From Agrocybe praecox (Eukaryota > Basidiomycota > Agaricomycetes > Agaricales > Agrocybaceae): DNA of 64,000 bases. How positions within the stretch are numbered: the first letter of the stretch is position 1; each line of letters begins with the position of its first letter. The DNA is taken from contig OZ024845.1 of the NCBI GenBank assembly GCA_964017145.1, positions 186,001 to 250,000 on the forward strand. Direction: 5' to 3'. The notes below the pieces were generated by a model, which searched no databases, was not told where the DNA came from, and saw only the letters and a list, made by a program, of their open reading frames with translations. Shown piece by piece: positions 19,050 through 30,689 of the stretch. The position numbers and the translations under genes were made by a program.

Positions 19050-21425
19050 ATGGTACGTTCCTTTTCTTCTTCTCTCTCTCATCAAGTGGTTCTGTCGAAA
19101 TCTGTATGCGTCACTTACAGAATAATAACCTGCACATGCCATTCAACGGAACGCAGTTCAATCCAGACGAGGAACCCTTCAAATTCGCACCGCCGAAGCC
19201 GGATGGAGATCCCTGGGAAATTGCTTTGGACTCTCTAATGAGAGCCGATCGCGCACAATGCGAAGCTTGGAAGGACGAAGTACAAAATTTATTGATTTTC
19301 GTGAGTAGAGGAATTCACATTCTACAAAAAATGTGTCAATTGACGGAATGCAGGCAGGTCTTTTCTCTGCAGTCGTCACCGCATTTATTATTGAATCGTA
19401 CAAGACTCTTCAAGCCGATCCACAGGATATAATGGTTTCCCTATTATCCCAGATTTTAGCTCGCCTCGATAACAGAACCACTGGGCCAACGACTCTGATA
19501 GGGAAAACTCCATTCACTCCACAGCCAGCAGCGGAACGAATAAACGCGTTCTGGTTCATTAGTCTCATCCTGAGCTTAGCCACAGCCCTTGTTGGCATAA
19601 TCTCGCTGCAATGGTTGCGCGAACACCAATCATACGCCAATTTCGACCCAAAAGAGGCCTTTGCCATTTTTAATATGCGAAGTCAGGGGCTCATGAAATG
19701 GCACATCCCAGAGGTTTTTACAGCACTGCCTTTACTTCTCTTGGGCGCACTGGTTCTATTTCTTGTTGGAATGATCGACTTCGCTCTATCACAATTAGGG
19801 AAGAGAATCGCCATTCCAGTTATCATAGCCGTTGGCCTTATCCTCATATTTCTCTTCGGTACGACCACCATGATTACTCTCCAAGGCTTACTCCTTTTCT
19901 GCCGGTTTTCTAAAACAGACGACCCGCGGCACTTGCCCTCACAGTGTCCCTACAGATCACCACAATCCATGGCAGTTCGTTCCATTTGTTCACTCCTGTT
20001 TCGGATCGCGGAGTACCTCACCCCTCACGCTCTCATCTCATCTCAACGCAATGATCATAGATCCCACATCCGTAGGCAGATGGTCCGACAAACATGGTCT
20101 CAGAACAGCTGGCACATGTACGATCGGGAATGGCTCCTTCTTCGCCACCGCATCTCTCAAGAAACGTACGATTTTAAAACACAAGACTCAAATAATAATA
20201 TAAGCGGCTACACCTACTTTCGCTCGAACGTGTACTTGGTCGATCTCCTGGCTGGTCTACGGATATGTATCTCGAAAAATCCTGGAGTCGTAGACAAAAC
20301 GAAGGAAGCTGCCTATCATTGCCTCGACTCAATTGTCGATGGGATTTTGTACGATTTTGCTTGCCTTTCTAAAAGGTGGGAAAGGTTTTACGACCGTATT
20401 GGTGGATACTTCCAGAGCCTTGTTCGGAGTGATAACTCGTTTAGAATGGACTTGATGGATTACATGAGCTTGACTCCCAAGGACATGCTCAATCCACATG
20501 TTGTCCGTTACCAAACCATCGTCAATTTCTTCGGACTCGGACCGACGATTGAGTTTCCTGCGAATAGGCTTCAAAATCATATTTTGGAAGTAAAAGTGCT
20601 GTTACAGGAATGGCTGTATAGTCAACCCCGCCATGTTCAAGCTGACGCCATCGTAATTGACGGGAATTGGCAACTTCCGACGGGCCTCTCACGCATGGTG
20701 GATTATGGAAATCGTACAAGTTCCTCGTGGAAGAACAGACTCTCACCTGATGATATCTCAATCAAAAAAGGTACGAGATTCTTTGATCTATATTATCAAT
20801 GTTATTAGACGTCAGGTATTAAACTTACTCTGCATTATGATTAGAGATACTCAGGCGGCACTCGAAGATATTTATCAAATATTTCGAGTGTATAGCATGC
20901 AATCCAACCCATGATTGGACCTCCGATCTGCATGCTGCTGCTTGTGCTCCAAAATTCTTAAGAGAGATTATAATGATAGGTTGCATAGAAGACCTAGACT
21001 CCATTTCCAAGAATATCACCGACATTATCGTCAGTCGCCTCAGTTCCGTTCCCGTGCAATTCACAAACGGATCAGGTAGCAACCTACTACTCTATTCCGG
21101 GGCAGTATTCTTCGAACACTTCCCAAGAGACCTTCCCATGGATGATACAAGGGTGCAGTCGATTTACACGAGACTGGATCAAGCGCGCATCGCTCTCCTT
21201 AAATATAAGAAGGCTCTATTGATCACGAGTGGGCCAGATATTCTTTTGGAACATCAATTCTATGGGACCCCCACCGAAACACAGGAGATTGGAGGGTATG
21301 CAGAAAGGCGGTGGACTCATCTAGAGAATGCATTCTTACCCAGTGGCATTTCAGGGCATCCCCTGGTATCGTCAGGAAATATTCAGACAGGGACGAAAAA
21401 AGCTGTATCTATTTCCCATATCTGA
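19050..21425 (+). CDS. DUF6535-domain multi-pass membrane protein
   Basis: Exons 19050-19052, 19121-19300, 19354-20770 and 20845-21425 give 2181 nt, 726 aa with all phases consistent. Exon 1 is only the start codon, followed directly by gtacgt; the alternative is a start within 19106-19160. The N-terminus has PFKFAPPKPDGDPWE, then DEVQNLLIFAGLFSAVVTAFIIESY, the hallmark of DUF6535. Further helices follow near residues 120-150 (AFWFISLILSLATALVGIIS), 180-205 (LPLLLLGALVLFLVGMIDFA) and 220-245 (VGLILIFLFGTTTMITLQG). The rest is a long soluble region. The exon 3 acceptor was placed at 20844 because only this keeps the frame through NPTHDWTSDLH. An overlapping ORF at 21311-21691 may be an alternative end. 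Function is unknown; the family is expanded in Agaricomycetes. Confidence 0.8.
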
Positions 21426-21799
21426 CATGCTTGACTGTTCCGAGCTCGTTCCAAGCAAGTGTTCCTCCCTTGACATACGAGAGAAGTTTGAATTATACTC
21501 AAAGGAATTTATTACAATTAACGGAAAGAGATACACTTACTATCCAAGGTCCCAGTAAACGTTCAAATAATGAACCCAAACGACTCATAGAAGAGGGAGG
21601 AAGTAGATACTTATCTAGACCACGAGACAGAATTGATGAAGAATTACATAGTGATGAAATTGTCAACCTAAATGTAGACCGAGAGGCATGAACTCAGGGT
21701 GACGCGATATATTGGCCACATAGCTAGACTATCCGAGTATGTATTCTCGGTGTGTTCTGGAAAACGTGGAAGAAAGTGATAAAAAATAAGGAAATAATG

Positions 21800-24700
21800 A
21801 ACTAGATGGGCAGAATAGAGACGCAAGATAGATAGGAAAACATGAACCGGGCTAGTTCATGAAGGGAATGGAGCCTTATATTCAAGCTCCGGTAACTCAG
21901 ATGACTCCGATTGAAACGGCATAATTTCGGCTCTGCCAAATTGCCGATTGATCTATATTTGTTTGCTAGGGGGTTTGCTTTCTGGTTCACGGTACCCCTT
22001 CACTTCTTCCCTTGACGTTCAATTATCTCTTATTAATCTGGTTATTTACTCGTGGAGGTCGATGTTTCATTTGGTCACAATTTCCGCCCATCTCTTTGCA
22101 TTGACGAAAAGTTCTGTGCCGTCGATGATCGATGCATCGATGACCGGTGATCGCCTAGTACTGTAATGTGAGTTGGCATTTTTATTTTTCGTTAGACGTC
22201 CTCTCCTTTTTTCCTTCTTTGCAACTCCGTACTTCTATGCGTCAGGAGCGTTGCTTACATTTCGAATGCACCCAGTTATCCGGTCTCCCATCAGCTTCCC
22301 CAATGTCAACCATGCGCTCTCTGAAGTGACGAATTCCCAACGTACCGTTTGCATGGGTTGATGTAATTTCTAGCTCTTATGTTGCTGGTAGGTTCCCTTT
22401 TGTTCCCTGCATTCGTATTTAAGTCGATTTTTTGTACTTGGATAGGCGCAAACACGGAAGAAATAACAAGAAGTGTTCAAAAGTTTTGGCACTGGGTGTT
22501 TCAGCCTGGCGGAAATTAGATTGGGAGGTTCGGAAGTATCATCCCCCTTCGCCTAGAAAAGCACCAAATCATGCGGTAGCTCTGCCAGCGACAAACACAT
22601 ATACGACCTCCCTTCCTTCGTTTTCCTATCTCATCCTCTGGATCGACGACCCACCTGGTTACCTTCGCCATGATTACTATTTCTCATCCCCCTCCCTCGT
22701 TTTCCATCCGCTTGTCACTGCTCAAGCGCTCAGCGCTCATCGATCATCGTTCAAGCTAATGACACCCCACATTTTACCTGGCGCCACCCACTTGCCCTTG
22801 CCTGCCTCTCGCTAAAACCACCATCACCACGAACACGAACACGAGTGCGACGACTGGTATCACGAACGTCCGGGCTTTCGTCGTTGTCGTTGTCGTCTTC
22901 CTCATCCTTGTTTCATCAACAACCCCCCACTAGCCCTCCCTCCCCCGCTTTTCTCTGTCATTTCCCATCTGGCATCTCCATAGCACCCATGTCAATGTTC
23001 TGTCCCCACAGGCCCGAGTCTCAACGTCGACGTCAACGTCAACGACGACCGGTCCCAGACCTTCCAAGAGCAACTACCCGCGGACTTATTCACGTTCATG
23101 TTGTGCTCCCGCTTGTCCCTCAGTGTTCACCGTGAGTCTCGCTCCTGCCATGTCGAGTCTATCGGAGGCTGCGAAGCGGTTGGCGGTATTCTGGCCTGGG
23201 GATATTTATCGTGTTTTGTGGGCGAAGGTGGGCCCGCGCGTTGGGCGTATGAGTTGAAAAGGGTTAGTGATGTTGAGGAAGATGCGGATGGCATGAGGAT
23301 GAGGGTGTTTAGGAGGTTATTGGGGAGGAAGAGTGGTGCGTCGACATCGACCCATCTATGCTGGATATTCGTTCTGGTACCCTCAAAACGAACACTATGT
23401 TTACCGGCACCACCAATTAAACGCATATGGGATACCACGGCCCTCCTCCCTTACTTCCTAGCGACAACAGGCTGCGTAATAATACAACCCCCTATGTATC
23501 CTCCTCCTCATGCTCGTTGCCACCACCTATACTTGATAGGCGCATCACTTTCTGTGGTTCGACTCTCGAACCTCTGTCTCCAACGTCACATTCAGGTCGA
23601 ATACGGACGCATACGTTGATATGTTCTATTACCTCTTCCCCGCCTACATCTCTCGTCTACACTACCGTCAACAGATAATCACTATCACCGGCAGGAGCAT
23701 GAACACTACGCACGCCAGCGCTCTTCTCGCCACACCATTCGAATATCAATTACGTGTGCTGCTCCCAGCCGTGTAAACGTTCAAGTTTTGGACACATGCT
23801 GGGGTTGTTCTGGCAGAGTTTGGGCCTGGCGCACTACCAATCGCACCTCCTTGTGTGCCTACTATTCCTCGCTCTTTGCTCTCAGAGTTACCGTCTCATT
23901 TGTTTTGCTTTCCATTGCATCCTGTCGATGGCACCCTCGCTTTGTTTCCTGACATCTTTCTCTCTATTTTCTTCTACATATACGTCTATCTCTCTGGAAT
24001 AAATGTTCCTGAACGTTGTTCCCCCTTATGCTTATGTTGATATCCTCTTTCCCCCTATTTTTCTATCCCACATTGCTCTCTCCCTTTTCGTGGCTTTGTA
24101 CTTACTTGTTGGCTCTTCCGCATATGTAACAGGCTGGGCACACACGCATAATGAGCGCTTTTGAAACGACGCGAACCGTTATGAGTTCGGGTGAAGAGGG
24201 GAGACGAGGCGGAATCGTCTCGGGGGTCCTAAACCTCTTGGTGATGATGTTATGGGTAGGGAACGAAAAGGATAGGTGTGGAACGTTGCGTGGACTAATA
24301 ACGAGTGTGAGACAGGTACATTTCTTCTGCTAGGGGGTACAAAACCAGTAGGACTACTTTTATATATGTAATTCTACTGTAGCGATACTCATGAGGCCGA
24401 ATCTGAAATAAAATCGAATGGGGAAGGTTTATCTATGCGAAAAGAAACCTAGGGAAACCTCCAAGGGAAATTAAACAAGCGACGGACTACCCCTAAGGAT
24501 GCTTCGCTGGCAGAAAGGAAAATAAACTAAAAAAAAGGGGGGAATGGCTTCGGTCCGAAATGTTGGCTGTGCGTCGAGATGGCGTGTTTGTGTCGGTTTC
24601 GGGCGTAGGCAAGGTGCATACCTTGCACTTTATTCTCTTGTGCGCCCTTCTCTTCTCTTCTTTTTTGCCCAGTCTCTCTCCTCTCCAGTTCATTCTTCAT

Positions 24701-25246
24701 CTTTAAATTTTTATCTTAATGACATTCGCACTTATTATCTATGTACGCAGTACGACGCTCTTCATTCGACTTTGACTTCAATTTTGTCTTTAAACTGTTC
24801 TTTGACTGTGATCTGTCTAATATTGTGTAACCTTGAGAATTCTGCCTTCAAGATTTGAATCCGGCTGAATCAGGAGGATTGCGTTTCCTTCACCTGTGTA
24901 TATTTTATTACTCGTCATTCCTCATCCATTTATGACACTATCTGTCTTTGACAATAATTTGAAATAATATTCAACCCTGCTCTTTACCGTATTTCTTTCT
25001 TTCTTTCAAGTGAATATATTGGTATTTTTTATATTTTACCCTTTTATACGTACAAGTTTTATATCATAGAATGATATAGGAGCTAAATATTGTCTGAGGG
25101 AGTCGAAATGCATTGTCCGGCGACTACATTGATGCCTAAATATACTACCTGCGTCTGCTTGGTTGCGGAAACTGTATCGTACGTGGGGCCTCCATAGTAA
25201 TAAAATCTTCTACATAGGTCTATGAGGAAAATTATTCCCTGCTCTG
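21800..25246 (-). repeat. NLR-downstream repeat block, copy D2
   Basis: Inverted relative to 40140-43030. Landmarks shared by complement include GGTTCATG (21841/42991), the AAACATAGATC segment (21955/42865), CGACGAGTACAT (22055/42770), GGTACGTTGGGAATTCG (22335/42510) and the Ser-rich low-complexity part (22850-22990/41880-42020). It directly adjoins the 3' end of the NLR gene at 25247. A solo LTR (24162-24627) interrupts it. Open stretches such as 23098-23619 contain a protein-like patch (IYRVLWAKVGP) that is frame-broken in both D2 and D3, so any gene once here is decayed. Confidence 0.75.
24162..24627 (-). mobile_element. Solo LTR, family S, copy 3
   Basis: This 466-bp copy has the same orientation as 14536-14965. 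It starts TGAAACGACG and ends GCATACCTTGCA. It is flanked by CTTT at 24158-24161 and 24628-24631. The homologous unoccupied site in copy D1 (complement of about 738-752) carries a single CTTT, confirming insertion after the block was duplicated. Confidence 0.85.
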
Positions 25247-27983
25247 TTACTGCAGACTTCCTCGCGCACTGGCTTGAACTCTGTCCAGGTAATTCTTCAT
25301 CCCTTGGCGTACGAGGGAGCTGCGGATGGGAAACATGGTCATAATTTCCTTGTCCAGAAAGCTGTCATCTTCGCATTCTTGAACGAGTGATTTAGAAAAT
25401 CCAGCTAGAGGAAGTAAGAAGATCATGTAACCAAGAACCAAAAAGTGCTTCCTGATCATGTTGTCTGACTCGGAGGTGGTGTGTAATGTCCATCGTTCAT
25501 TGTCAATGGTAATTGCGTTCAACAGTTCATCTTCATCTTCGTCATCCGAATCCTGATATAGATGTCCTCCGCTGACTATGTCTAGACAATATAAGGCTGC
25601 CTTTGCATAGGCTGAAGGACCTATAGGGTAGCTATCTGATTGGTCTGGGTGCTGTAGGAAGCGCACGAAATGCCGCAAATAGTCAGCTTCTCCTTTTTCG
25701 GGCCGGAAGGATTCAAAGAGATAGAGCACATCATAGCCAAGGGTGTACCCGACGTAGCGAATTCGATCGCCGGAAATGATTGGTACATGCATGTCACTTC
25801 CCAGGTGACATGCGACACATAAAAGCAGGAACCCAAAGTGGTTCTTGTAATAGTGCCGCAGCTGATTCAAAAATATCTGTTTCAGATATTCTTGATGTTG
25901 TTTCTCTATAATGGCCCAGCGCTTATCCCAAGGAGCCTGCACGGAATATTAAGGATATTAACATCAAATGAAGATTTATTCCTTACCATCCGTGCGCAGA
26001 ATGGAAGCCAGTGCCAAAATACAAATCTTCGGACATCCATAGGACATTCATGAGGTATGCCACGGTCTTTAATTTCATTCAGTATAAGGTCAACAAATAA
26101 AAACTTCTCGGCGATATTGATTAGCGAATTTGAGCTCTGGCATAGCGGAAGTTCCTTTATAATGAAGTCCTCAAACTCGCAAAAGTCACATCTCTGGGGA
26201 TCTGGGACAATTTAGTTTGAGATGTTCAACAATTTTTGGGAATAATCTTACCTTTGATCACCCATCGAATTATGTTTGCAATGTGCTCTGATCTGTAGTT
26301 ATCAATGTCAAGAAAATGGTCTCCGGACCTCACGGAATCGAGAAGGAAGTCATGAAGTGATTTGTGTAGGATCTTCACAACCCCCTTGTCACTGTCGAAC
26401 TCCACGTCACTGTCCAACTTCATGCCACTGTCGAACTCCACGTCGCTGTCCAACTCCGCGTCACTGTCCGACTTCATGTCATTGTCCGACCCCACGTCAC
26501 TGTCCGACTCCATGTCACTGTCCAATTCCACATCACTGTCCGACTCCATGTCACTGTCCAATTCCACGTCACTGTCCGACTCCACGTCACTGTCCAACTC
26601 CACTTCACTGTCCAACTCCGCGTGCCTGTCGAACTTCACGTCACTGTCCAGTGGGTTACGAATTTCTTTTTTGATACAGACAATGGCCCCTAGATCACAG
26701 ACCAAGATCTTGAGACCGCCTGGTTCCAACGACATAAATGAAGATATGTCGAATACACTGCATGTGCCATTGTCGAATACGCGATGTAAGATGATACTAA
26801 ACATATATAGAATGCGTGCTTTATCTGCGGCGGAATCGAGGATCATTGTATATAGCACATCCAGTTGCGTAAATGGCAAGTCACCTTGTGCCGGTCGTAG
26901 ATTATTCACAATATCAAGGCGGTGATCAGGGCGATGCCTAGTGGATTTACAATAGCGAAATACCGTAGCTGCATAAATGAATTGGCCTGACGATTTTCTG
27001 ACTATTTCCTCTAGAGTTCTGTTGGATGGCCAAGAAGCAGGGATGTAGGCCTTGAATGGATGATTGGCTTTCATCTCTTCGAAGCTGTCTCTGAGAAATC
27101 TGCGAATGTCGTCGTCGGGGGAGAACCTTTCGTCCAGGTAAAGTCGAAAAAATACCTCATCCATAGGCTTTGAGTTGAAGACGGTGGTGATATCGTGTTC
27201 CGGCCGACTGGCAACTAAGAATATGACAGGAAGCTCGTATTTGCAGACTGAATCACGGAGCATAGTAAGTATCTCCTTCTGGGTGTCCCTGTCAAGGCAC
27301 TCGTCCAGCCCGTCAATAACAATCAGCCGCCGCCATTTTTCCTCGAGGGTATCCAGTGGTGCGTAAAATTCGCGGAGGGGCTGAATAACAAGCATGTCGA
27401 ATTGATGGCTCAAGCTTCGCGTGAAGATGAGGGGATCATTATGAATGGCGGACATTATATATTTCTGGGTAGTTGGAACGGAAAAGAAGATTTGGTATGC
27501 AAGCGTGGCGATGAGGGATTTGCCATGATTCCTGGCTGGATCGGACCTAAAGAAGAAGAAGCTGGCTATTGTGAGACCTTCGACAAGGCAGAGTTCGATG
27601 ATGCTTTGTGCGATGGCAGACTTCCCCGCCCCGGCAGCTCCAGTAAGCCACATGATATAGCGGCACCACGATTCCCAGTCTGTGCGGTGCATCCAGTCCA
27701 TGATCTTCTTCAGGACAGCCACTCGAGTATTTGGATGACATTTTGGGGGGTCGAATCGAGCGCTAGAGTTGTGGAACGCTGTGTGAGCGACGTTCTCCTG
27801 CAATATGTCGAACGGATCTGTAAAGTGATGTATCAGTAGACATATCAAGCTTCCCAATGATAGTAACTTACGTTTTATGCTAGGCACAGTAATATTTTGC
27901 GTGAAATTCCCGCCCGTCACAACGGCGTTCCTCATCGATATCATCGGCTGGTTTCCGATGGTGTGTTCGTAATGGGGCTCCAT
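25247..27983 (-). CDS. NACHT/STAND NTPase (NLR-like), copy 1, 860 aa
   Basis: Minus-strand exons 27983-27872, 27817-26252, 26201-25987 and 25936-25247 total 2583 nt with consistent phases and GT-AG introns (50-55 nt). The N-terminus has a VVTGGNF motif typical of Agaricomycete NACHT proteins. It is followed by FDILQENVAHTAFHNSS and PPKCHPNTR, a Walker A GAAGAGKS near residue 100 and a Walker B LIVIDGLDEC near residue 215. Around residues 435-520 lies an acidic repeat of (L/S)DSD(V/M)E units that copy 2 lacks. The C-terminal third (WHWLPFCARM, then KRWAIIEKQHQEYL) is shared with copy 2 and the fragment at 1-193. Such proteins act in non-self recognition or incompatibility; the role here is inferred from family. 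It stands head-to-head with copy 2 across a 9.7-kb spacer. Confidence 0.85.
26390..26645. repeat. Coding minisatellite, 18-bp unit
   Basis: About thirteen imperfect copies of an 18-bp unit such as CACTGTCCAACTCCACGT, often alternating in pairs. Translated on the minus strand they give six-residue acidic repeats (SDVELD, SDMESD) inside NLR copy 1. Absent from NLR copy 2. Confidence 0.9.
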
Positions 27984-28455
27984 TGGGACGATGGGGAGAA
28001 TGGTCCTTGGTCAGAGTGGTGAGGGAAGGAAGAGGCACCACACATCCCCATCCCCACTTACCATCCATTTATCCCGCTGTCTGACAGATGGTAACCCATG
28101 CCCCCTACGCATGGCACTGAATCTTTAGTTACACCGCCATATTGCTGTTCCACGTGTTAGAAGCAACCAGTGAAATCTTGGGCCCAAATAAAGAATACTT
28201 TGGATAGGGTATCCCTTCCTAGGCGCCACGCAGCGGTGTAGTGTACATTGGATACAGCTTCTCTTCGAATTGGATTTCATGTCGGCATGTTAATGATAAA
28301 TGAAATGCAGTGCGTTTGAGGACACGTTTTCTGTGATGCCGTGCACGATTTGTTTTTGGCTGTGATGAATGATCACACTCTTTGCGCTCATTTTCTACGT
28401 GTTATGGCTCCCGTATGGAAACCCGGACTGTCAAGCTTCGAAACCTGCATCCCGT
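27984..28455. other. NLR copy 1 upstream region
   Basis: About 470 bp between the NLR start and the 5' LTR of the gag-only element. It probably contains the NLR promoter. No motif stands out. The last four bases (28452-28455, CCGT) are the target duplication of the LTR element. Confidence 0.5.
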
Positions 28456-28625
28456 TGTGGCAGTGCAACCGGTCTGATTAGATTAGATCGTGTACAGACT
28501 CTATGTGACCGCGACGCGTACATAGCTGAATCAATCATCCTTTGACCACTACTGCCATCGCGCGAGGCTGCTCGACGCGCTTCCGAGCCCAGCCACGCCA
28601 TACAGCTGCATACTGGACTGCTCCA
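28456..28625 (+). repeat. 5' LTR of the gag-only element
   Basis: 170 bp, TG...CA termini, direct repeat of 30227-30396. Similar sequences without an internal region occur at 16125, 18185, 36171 and 46461 in reverse orientation. Confidence 0.88.
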
Positions 28626-28627
28626 TC

Positions 28628-28642
28628 TGGTGACAACAGAGC
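28628..28642 (+). other. Putative primer-binding site
   Basis: TGGTGACAACAGAGC begins two bases after the LTR end. A TGG start pairs with the CCA end of tRNAs, as in LTR retrotransposons. The matching tRNA was not identified. Confidence 0.5.
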
Positions 28643-28882
28643 GATTTGCTGCTCTTCGCTTTTTCTGGCAACATCCATCCCAGTTTCGGCATCATAACTG
28701 CCAGCAGACCATTCTGGTCGCTCTTTCGACGCGTTTAACCCCCCGAAAACGCGTTCTCTGCCGTCTGCTTTCTTTTTAACCCTCAGTGACCCATCACAGA
28801 CAACACCAGACACTTCAGAACCCCCGGAATCTATTTCCATACAGACTTCCCTTTCCCACATACCTGTCAAAACTGCGTCATC

Positions 28883-30175
28883 ATGCCGGCAGCCACTGCC
28901 GAAAAACGAGCGCGTCAAAAGGCTAACAAGATGGTAGCCAAAGCTCAGACCATCCCAGATCCATCCACTGGTGCTGCAGGCACTATGGACCCCTTGCCAG
29001 CTTCGTCCACTGTCGGACGACGGTGTTCAGTCACCATCATTACCGACAAAACCAAACAACCCCCTTCCAGCTTCAAAATCGACTACATATCACTTCCCTT
29101 CCCCACCCCCGAAACGAACACATCCCCCGAGTCAACTCAAATAGATCTAAACGCCTGCGTGTGTATTTCGCAGGAGGAACTGACGCGGATACTATGTCAA
29201 GCCTACGTCAACGGCGCGAGCTACTGGGAAGGCCACATCTCAGCGAAGACGGACCACCTTCAGCAGCAATACGACGAGAAACTACGAGCTGCGGAAGCGA
29301 ATTATGCAGAACGCGAACACGACATTTACGACTCCGCCTTCGCCGACGGTTGCATGGAAGGGATGGAGAACTGCAAAGAGCGGTACGAAATTCTGGAAGC
29401 AGATATGGCCGCCGAATACGACCAGAAGTGCAGTGCTTCCTCAGCTGCTCTCGACGACATCGTACAGGCTTCGCAACAGACTGGTATCGAGGAAGAACGT
29501 AACCGCTGGGAGCTCCTGCTTGCCAACCGAGTCAATGTTTCCGTTCAGGCAACCGAGGTACCTTCAAGGCGCACCTTTACAGCAGTCAGCATCTCGACCG
29601 AGCCCCAAATTATGCCTCAATCCATTTTACCTGCTACCCAATCACTTCCTAATCCCAGCTCTCTTAACGTCTCATTTCCCTCCTCACCGGCTCCACCTCC
29701 ACCTGCACAACATTCTGACTTATCCCTAGCATCGGAACCAGCACCAGCACCTCACGAAGCACCTTCACCTAATGACACAATTCCTTTTACGTGGTCGAGC
29801 GAGCCCCTCCCTGATCATTCAAACTATCAACCCTCCTCTTCTACTCCTTCTACATCTGCACCACCTCCCCCCATTGTTTTTTCGCCTCGTCCACTCCGTG
29901 ACTTCTCCGACCTGCGATCAGGCGGAAATCCGTGGGACAGCCTTCAGCATCGTAAAGGACGTGGGCGCCAACACCGACACGCTCATCAGGGCAAACACCA
30001 GCAACCAAAACATCGTCGATATAATTCAAATTTTAATCCTACCTCACAATTTCGTAATCCATCATCGTTCAACTGGAGCCACGACCCTCGTCTTATCTGT
30101 CTCAGCCACATTCTCACTTCTTTAGGATGGTCTTACCCTGGCTTTTCTGATGGGGTGAGTTCAACATTTCATTAG
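28883..30175 (+). CDS. 430-aa single-exon protein of the LTR element (gag-like candidate)
   Basis: An uninterrupted ORF fills most of the LTR element, starting 257 nt after the 5' LTR and ending 51 nt before the 3' LTR. The N-terminus is basic (EKRARQKANKMVAK). Residues about 85-200 are acidic and predicted helical, with SQEELTRILCQAYVNGASYWEGH and heptad-like charged runs. A Pro/Ser-rich linker (about 235-345) follows, then SPRPLRDFSDL, a His/Arg-rich basic stretch (RKGRGRQHRHAHQGKH) and a closing DPRLICLSHILTSLGW motif. I recall similar unnamed proteins being common in Agaricomycete genomes, but cannot search. No zinc knuckle, protease or RT motif is seen. Location between LTRs suggests a structural, RNA-packaging role; a captured host gene is the alternative. 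Confidence 0.75.
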   Translation: MPAATAEKRARQKANKMVAKAQTIPDPSTGAAGTMDPLPASSTVGRRCSVTIITDKTKQPPSSFKIDYISLPFPTPETNTSPESTQIDLNACVCISQEELTRILCQAYVNGASYWEGHISAKTDHLQQQYDEKLRAAEANYAEREHDIYDSAFADGCMEGMENCKERYEILEADMAAEYDQKCSASSAALDDIVQASQQTGIEEERNRWELLLANRVNVSVQATEVPSRRTFTAVSISTEPQIMPQSILPATQSLPNPSSLNVSFPSSPAPPPPAQHSDLSLASEPAPAPHEAPSPNDTIPFTWSSEPLPDHSNYQPSSSTPSTSAPPPPIVFSPRPLRDFSDLRSGGNPWDSLQHRKGRGRQHRHAHQGKHQQPKHRRYNSNFNPTSQFRNPSSFNWSHDPRLICLSHILTSLGWSYPGFSDGVSSTFH

Positions 30176-30226
30176 ATAGGTTTTTGTGTACGCAACGAGG
30201 GCGTTGCTTAATAGAAGGTGGGCACA

Positions 30227-30396
30227 TGTGGCAGTGCAACCGGTCTGATTAGATTAGATCGTGTACAGACTCTATGTGACCGCGACGCGTACATAGCTGA
30301 ATCAATCATCCTTTGACCACTACTGCCATCGCGCGAGGCTGCTCGACGCGCTTCCGAGCCCATCCACGCCATACAGCTGCATACTGGACTGCTCCA
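30227..30396 (+). repeat. 3' LTR of the gag-only element
   Basis: 170 bp, one mismatch to the 5' LTR, followed by the CCGT target duplication (30397-30400). Confidence 0.88.
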
Positions 30397-30689
30397 CCGT
30401 TCCTCCCATCCATGATCGTTGTTTCTACTTGAGTATATTCTTGAATAGAAGTAAAACACGAGCGCCTGTTCAAAATAGTGACCGACCTGATGGGCCTTTT
30501 GATTTATATAGCTATTACTTAGAAGGAATGAGTCCGCTGAAAGGTGTTGATTCGCAGAACAGGAAAACATGGCTGCTCTTACCCCTTAAATAACAGAGAG
30601 AGACTGCAGGGGCTAAGCTCTAGACGAACAAGTAAGGGGCTACGCCGACAAGTTATCGAAAAATGTCCCGAACACCTTGTATCTGGAAA

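Larger units (their letters stand above)
28456..30396 (+). mobile_element. Gag-only LTR element (TR-GAG/TRIM-like), 1941 bp
   Basis: Two direct repeats of exactly 170 bp (28456-28625 and 30227-30396) start TGTGGCAGTGC and end GGACTGCTCCA. They differ at one position by my reading (GAGCCCAGCC against GAGCCCATCC). The 4-bp sequence CCGT flanks the element on both sides (28452-28455 and 30397-30400). Two bases after the 5' LTR a TGG begins a PBS-like stretch (TGGTGACAACAGAGC). A purine-rich AATAGAAGGTGGG lies just before the 3' LTR. The interior carries one 430-aa ORF and no reverse transcriptase, integrase or protease. LTR structure is directly visible; calling the ORF gag-like is inference. 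Near-identical LTRs imply recent insertion. Confidence 0.85.

Noticed and set aside
22845..23135. Ser/Arg-rich ORFs in block D2 as genes
   Set aside because: Low-complexity frames that are not open in the D1 and D3 copies.
26276..26925. Plus-strand Cys/Pro/Thr or Ser-rich ORFs over the minisatellite
   Set aside because: Antisense shadows of the NLR copy 1 acidic repeat.
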